From assembly GCA_943325435.2 (NCBI GenBank), contig CALPPK020000019.1, positions 1-9,403 of the forward strand: DNA of 9,403 nt, given 5' to 3'. The notes beneath the pieces were generated by a model that saw only the letters and a program-made list of their open reading frames with translations, did no database searches and was not told the DNA's origin. The position numbers and the translations under genes are program-made. Below, piece after piece: positions 7,382 through 9,403 of this stretch (position 1 is its first letter; each line of letters begins with the position of its first letter). The DNA comes from Bifidobacterium breve (GTDB lineage: Bacteria > Actinomycetota > Acidimicrobiia > Acidimicrobiales > Ilumatobacteraceae).

Positions 7382-7975
7382 ATGTCTGCAGAATTTCCAC
7401 ACACACCTGATGGTCTACCGCCGCTTTCACCGGTGCTTGCCAAACTTCGCGATCATGTATTTCAACACTCATTGAAAACCGGAGACTTCACTTTGAAGTC
7501 AGGACGCAAGAGCACGTGGTTTCTAGACACGAAACAAACAATGTGTCGACCAGACGGAATGATCGCGGTTGCTAACGCAGCGTTTGAGATTATCCCAGCT
7601 GATGCAACTGCAATCGGTGGTCTCACCATGGGAGCAGATCCGGTTGCGTACGGAATTGCAGCAGTAGGTGCAACTCAAGGACGAAATCTGCGAAGCTTTA
7701 GTGTTCGTAAGGAAGCAAAAGACCATGGAATCACTGGTCGAATTGCCGGCGCATTGCAACCTGGCGATCGAGTTGTCATTACTGAAGACACGGTGACCCG
7801 TGGCACAAGTTTGTTCGAAGCAGTAGATGCGGTGTGGGAGTTCGGCGCAGTCCCTGTGTTGATAACGGTGATTGTTGATCGCGGCGGTACATGTGCGGCA
7901 ATGGCAGCAGAAGCGGGCATTAAGTACAAGCCATTGTTAACTGCGCCTGACCTTGGCTTTGAGTTCGGTTCATAA
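7382..7975 (+). CDS. pyrE: Orotate phosphoribosyltransferase
   Basis: A 197-residue type I phosphoribosyltransferase that makes OMP from orotate and PRPP, the fifth step of UMP synthesis. The N-terminal part has FTLKSGRKSTWFLDTK (36-51), the orotate-side element. SVRKEAKDHG (107-116) is the PRPP-binding flexible loop with conserved Lys and His. VVITEDTVTRGTS (131-143) is the PRPP signature; the usual TTGGS ending is TRGTS here, within family variation. The gene begins 9 nt after the purB stop, and an AGG overlapping that stop may serve as ribosome-binding site. It is the third gene of the operon, placing a pyrimidine gene behind two purine genes that all depend on the PRPP-derived nucleotide pool. 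Confidence 0.93.
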   Translation: MSAEFPHTPDGLPPLSPVLAKLRDHVFQHSLKTGDFTLKSGRKSTWFLDTKQTMCRPDGMIAVANAAFEIIPADATAIGGLTMGADPVAYGIAAVGATQGRNLRSFSVRKEAKDHGITGRIAGALQPGDRVVITEDTVTRGTSLFEAVDAVWEFGAVPVLITVIVDRGGTCAAMAAEAGIKYKPLLTAPDLGFEFGS

Positions 7976-8018
7976 TCTCTACTTCTTAGTTCCCCATCGT
8001 TAATGGCATGATGGTTAC

Positions 8019-8423
8019 ATGAGAAAACTTTTCGCAGTGGTCATCCCACTCCTTTCGATTGCATCACTTGCATCATGTTCAGACACTGATGCAGACGAGG
8101 GGGCCAAACTTTCTGCCGACACAACCGTTGTTGCGGCTGACCCTTCAGCAAAAGTTGCGGGTCCAACCGAAATCAGTGTCACAGTCGGAACAGATTCTGC
8201 AACAGACCGTGTTGAAGAAGTTCCACTTGGCTCACAGGTGAATATCACCCTGACAAATCCAAATGCTGATGATGAATTTCATCTTCATGAATACGACCTA
8301 TCGACTGGGGATACTCCCAAGGGCGAAACCGCTGTTATTTCATTTACAGCTGACAAAGCTGGGCTTTTTGATCTCGAGAGTCATGTCACAGATGAAGTCC
8401 TAGTCATCATTTCAATCAAGTGA
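8019..8423 (+). CDS. Small lipoprotein with cupredoxin-like beta domain
   Basis: A 134-residue secreted lipoprotein with a signal peptide ending in the lipobox LASC (lipidated C20), an acidic linker, and a beta-rich domain from about residue 50. The domain order is ISVTVG, then VPLGSQVNITLTNPNADDEFHLHEYDLS (68-95), then ISFTADKAGLFDLESHV (107-123), and a final VLVIISIK strand. This resembles the cupredoxin-like fold seen in secreted actinobacterial proteins. No Cys or Met occurs in the mature domain, so a classical type 1 copper site is not possible; H88, H90 and H122 could bind a metal. No Shine-Dalgarno sequence precedes the ATG, and CATGAT at 8007-8012 could be the -10 box of a leaderless transcript. 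Its TGA overlaps the next gene's GTG. The function is unknown. Confidence 0.75.
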   Translation: MRKLFAVVIPLLSIASLASCSDTDADEGAKLSADTTVVAADPSAKVAGPTEISVTVGTDSATDRVEEVPLGSQVNITLTNPNADDEFHLHEYDLSTGDTPKGETAVISFTADKAGLFDLESHVTDEVLVIISIK

Positions 8424-9238
8424 CTCTCGCAAAACTTTTTGAATTAGAACCGCACGGAAATGACGTGCTGGTGGGTGAAGGTCACCCGTATCCGTGGGGC
8501 GGTTTATATGGCGGCCACATTGTCACGCAGGCATTAAACGCTGCTGCTCACACAGTCGACCCGGAATACCTTCCGCATTCATTGCGCGCCTATTTCATTC
8601 GCCGCGGTGACAATGCCGCAACAGTGCGTTATGAAGTGGATCGCATTCGCGATGGAAAAAGCTTTGTGACTCGTCGAGTTGTTGCTCGTCAATCTGTTGG
8701 CGCAATTTTGAATCTTGAAGCAAGTTTTCAAAAGCCCGAGATTTCGCCGGCTATCACGACAGTGAAGATGCCAACGGATATTCCCAAGCCCGATGAGATT
8801 CCGTACTCACAAGCATTTTCTGAGTACGTAGAAGAGCGTCCTGTTCCACGCGATACAAAGTTCACTGATCATCGTGACGGGGCAGGCCGCATTATGACTT
8901 GGTACCGAACGCTGGAAAATTTTGGTGGCAATCAACTATTGAATCGCTGTGCCCTTGCCTATTTGTCCGATGACTTACCAACGGCATCTGTGGTTCTTGC
9001 TGTTCCGGAACTTGCAAAGCACTTCAACGGATTCGATGCATTCTTTTCAGCCAGCCTTGACCACACCATTTGGTTTCACCGTGATGTGGACGCCAGCCAA
9101 TGGCATTTGTTCGAAATGAACTGTCACTCGTATACCTCTAATAGAGGTGTCAGTTTTGGGTATGTGTTTGCCGAAGACGGAACACATGTGGCAACAGTTG
9201 CCCAAGAAGCATTGGTGCGTTTGCGAAACGATTTGTAA
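8420..9238 (+). CDS. tesB: Acyl-CoA thioesterase II (TesB family)
   Basis: A 272-residue double-hotdog thioesterase that hydrolyses acyl-CoA to free acid and CoA in the cytoplasm. GGLYGGHIVTQAL (27-39) matches the N-terminal hotdog helix motif, and SLRAYFIRRGD and SFVTRRVVARQ follow. In the C-terminal hotdog, SLDHTIWFHR carries D214, SYTSNRG (237-243) is the Ser/Thr region, and VAQEALVR carries Q262; these correspond to the Asp-Thr-Gln active site of E. coli TesB. The start is GTG at 8420, which overlaps the upstream lipoprotein's stop (GTGA); the protein then begins TLAKLFELEP, as the family usually does. There is no separate ribosome-binding site, so translation probably depends on coupling. 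The natural substrate is unknown, and the name rests on the family. Confidence 0.9.
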   Translation: MTLAKLFELEPHGNDVLVGEGHPYPWGGLYGGHIVTQALNAAAHTVDPEYLPHSLRAYFIRRGDNAATVRYEVDRIRDGKSFVTRRVVARQSVGAILNLEASFQKPEISPAITTVKMPTDIPKPDEIPYSQAFSEYVEERPVPRDTKFTDHRDGAGRIMTWYRTLENFGGNQLLNRCALAYLSDDLPTASVVLAVPELAKHFNGFDAFFSASLDHTIWFHRDVDASQWHLFEMNCHSYTSNRGVSFGYVFAEDGTHVATVAQEALVRLRNDL

Positions 9239-9256
9239 CGCAACACCTATTTCAAA

Positions 9257-9332
9257 TGGTGGTCGAGACCGGCGTCGATCCGGTGACCCCACGCTTTTCA
9301 GGCGTGTGCTCTGCCAACTGAGCTACTCGACC
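9257..9332 (-). tRNA. tRNA-Phe (GAA)
   Basis: All arms can be folded on the minus strand. The acceptor GGTCGAG (9326-9332) pairs with CTCGACC (9261-9267). The D stem is GCTC/GAGC with loop AGTTGGCA. The anticodon stem is CACGC/GCGTG with loop CTGAAAA, which gives anticodon GAA at 9297-9299. The variable loop is GGGTC. The T stem ACCGG/CCGGT closes the loop ATCGACG. The discriminator is A at 9260 and CCA is encoded at 9257-9259. Every stem is fully Watson-Crick. Position 54 is A instead of the usual T. The gene converges with the thioesterase gene, 18 bp beyond its stop. Confidence 0.96.
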
Positions 9333-9338
9333 ATTGGC

Positions 9339-9358
9339 GGTCCGGCTATTGCCGAACC
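9339..9358. other. Hairpin with 4-nt loop upstream of tRNA-Phe
   Basis: GGTCCGGC at 9339-9346 pairs with GCCGAACC at 9351-9358 around the loop TATT, with one C-A mismatch. It lies immediately upstream of the tRNA gene on the minus strand and just before a second, perfect hairpin. The role is unknown. Confidence 0.4.
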
Positions 9359-9359
9359 A

Positions 9360-9386
9360 GACGGTGGCTTGCACCACCGTCTTATT
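9360..9386 (+). terminator. Perfect 8-bp hairpin, possible terminator
   Basis: GACGGTGG (9360-9367) and CCACCGTC (9374-9381) form a perfect stem around the loop CTTGCA, followed by TTATT on the plus strand. The GC-rich stem suits a Rho-independent terminator, but the T tract is short and interrupted, and it lies 122 bp beyond the thioesterase stop. No T tract follows it on the minus strand. It could instead be part of a larger inverted-repeat structure. Confidence 0.35.
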
Positions 9387-9403
9387 GACGGAAAATACCG
9401 CCA

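Overview
The window looks like chromosomal housekeeping and envelope sequence from a free-living actinobacterium with moderate GC. Two lipoproteins with lipobox signals, a HisD-family enzyme with a GTG start, a TesB thioesterase and the general style of PurA/PurB suggest Actinobacteriota, possibly the Acidimicrobiia. That placement is inferred from protein style; no 16S or other marker is present. No mobile element, CRISPR array or phage gene is visible.

Layout. Positions 1-80 hold the 3' end of an alpha/beta-hydrolase gene (haloalkane-dehalogenase type). A small Thr/Pro-rich lipoprotein (141-455, +) follows, with its own plausible promoter and ribosome-binding site. A tight three-gene block on the minus strand comes next, read from right to left: a divergent HisD-family dehydrogenase (4710-3379), a protein that fuses a family-2 glycosyltransferase to a class I methyltransferase (3370-1940), and a DUF2079 multi-pass membrane protein (1943-474). 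The gaps are 8 nt and then a 4-nt ATGA overlap, so this is almost certainly one operon. Its proteins suggest transfer or modification of a lipid-linked sugar at the membrane.

A 92-bp divergent region (4711-4802) separates this block from a plus-strand nucleotide operon: purA (4803-6071), purB (6071-7372, 1-nt overlap) and pyrE (7382-7975). PurA and PurB convert IMP to AMP, and PurB also acts earlier in purine synthesis. PyrE makes OMP in pyrimidine synthesis. Downstream are a small lipoprotein with a cupredoxin-like pattern (8019-8423) and, overlapping it by GTGA, a TesB-type acyl-CoA thioesterase (8420-9238). A convergent tRNA-Phe(GAA) gene with encoded CCA lies at 9257-9332 on the minus strand, and the window ends in a cluster of inverted repeats.

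The most interesting item is the HisD homologue. It keeps the catalytic Glu-His pair but has changes at two of the four canonical zinc ligands and at all three canonical NAD-contacting positions. Together with its glycosyltransferase neighbours, this suggests it may not be a histidine-biosynthesis enzyme.
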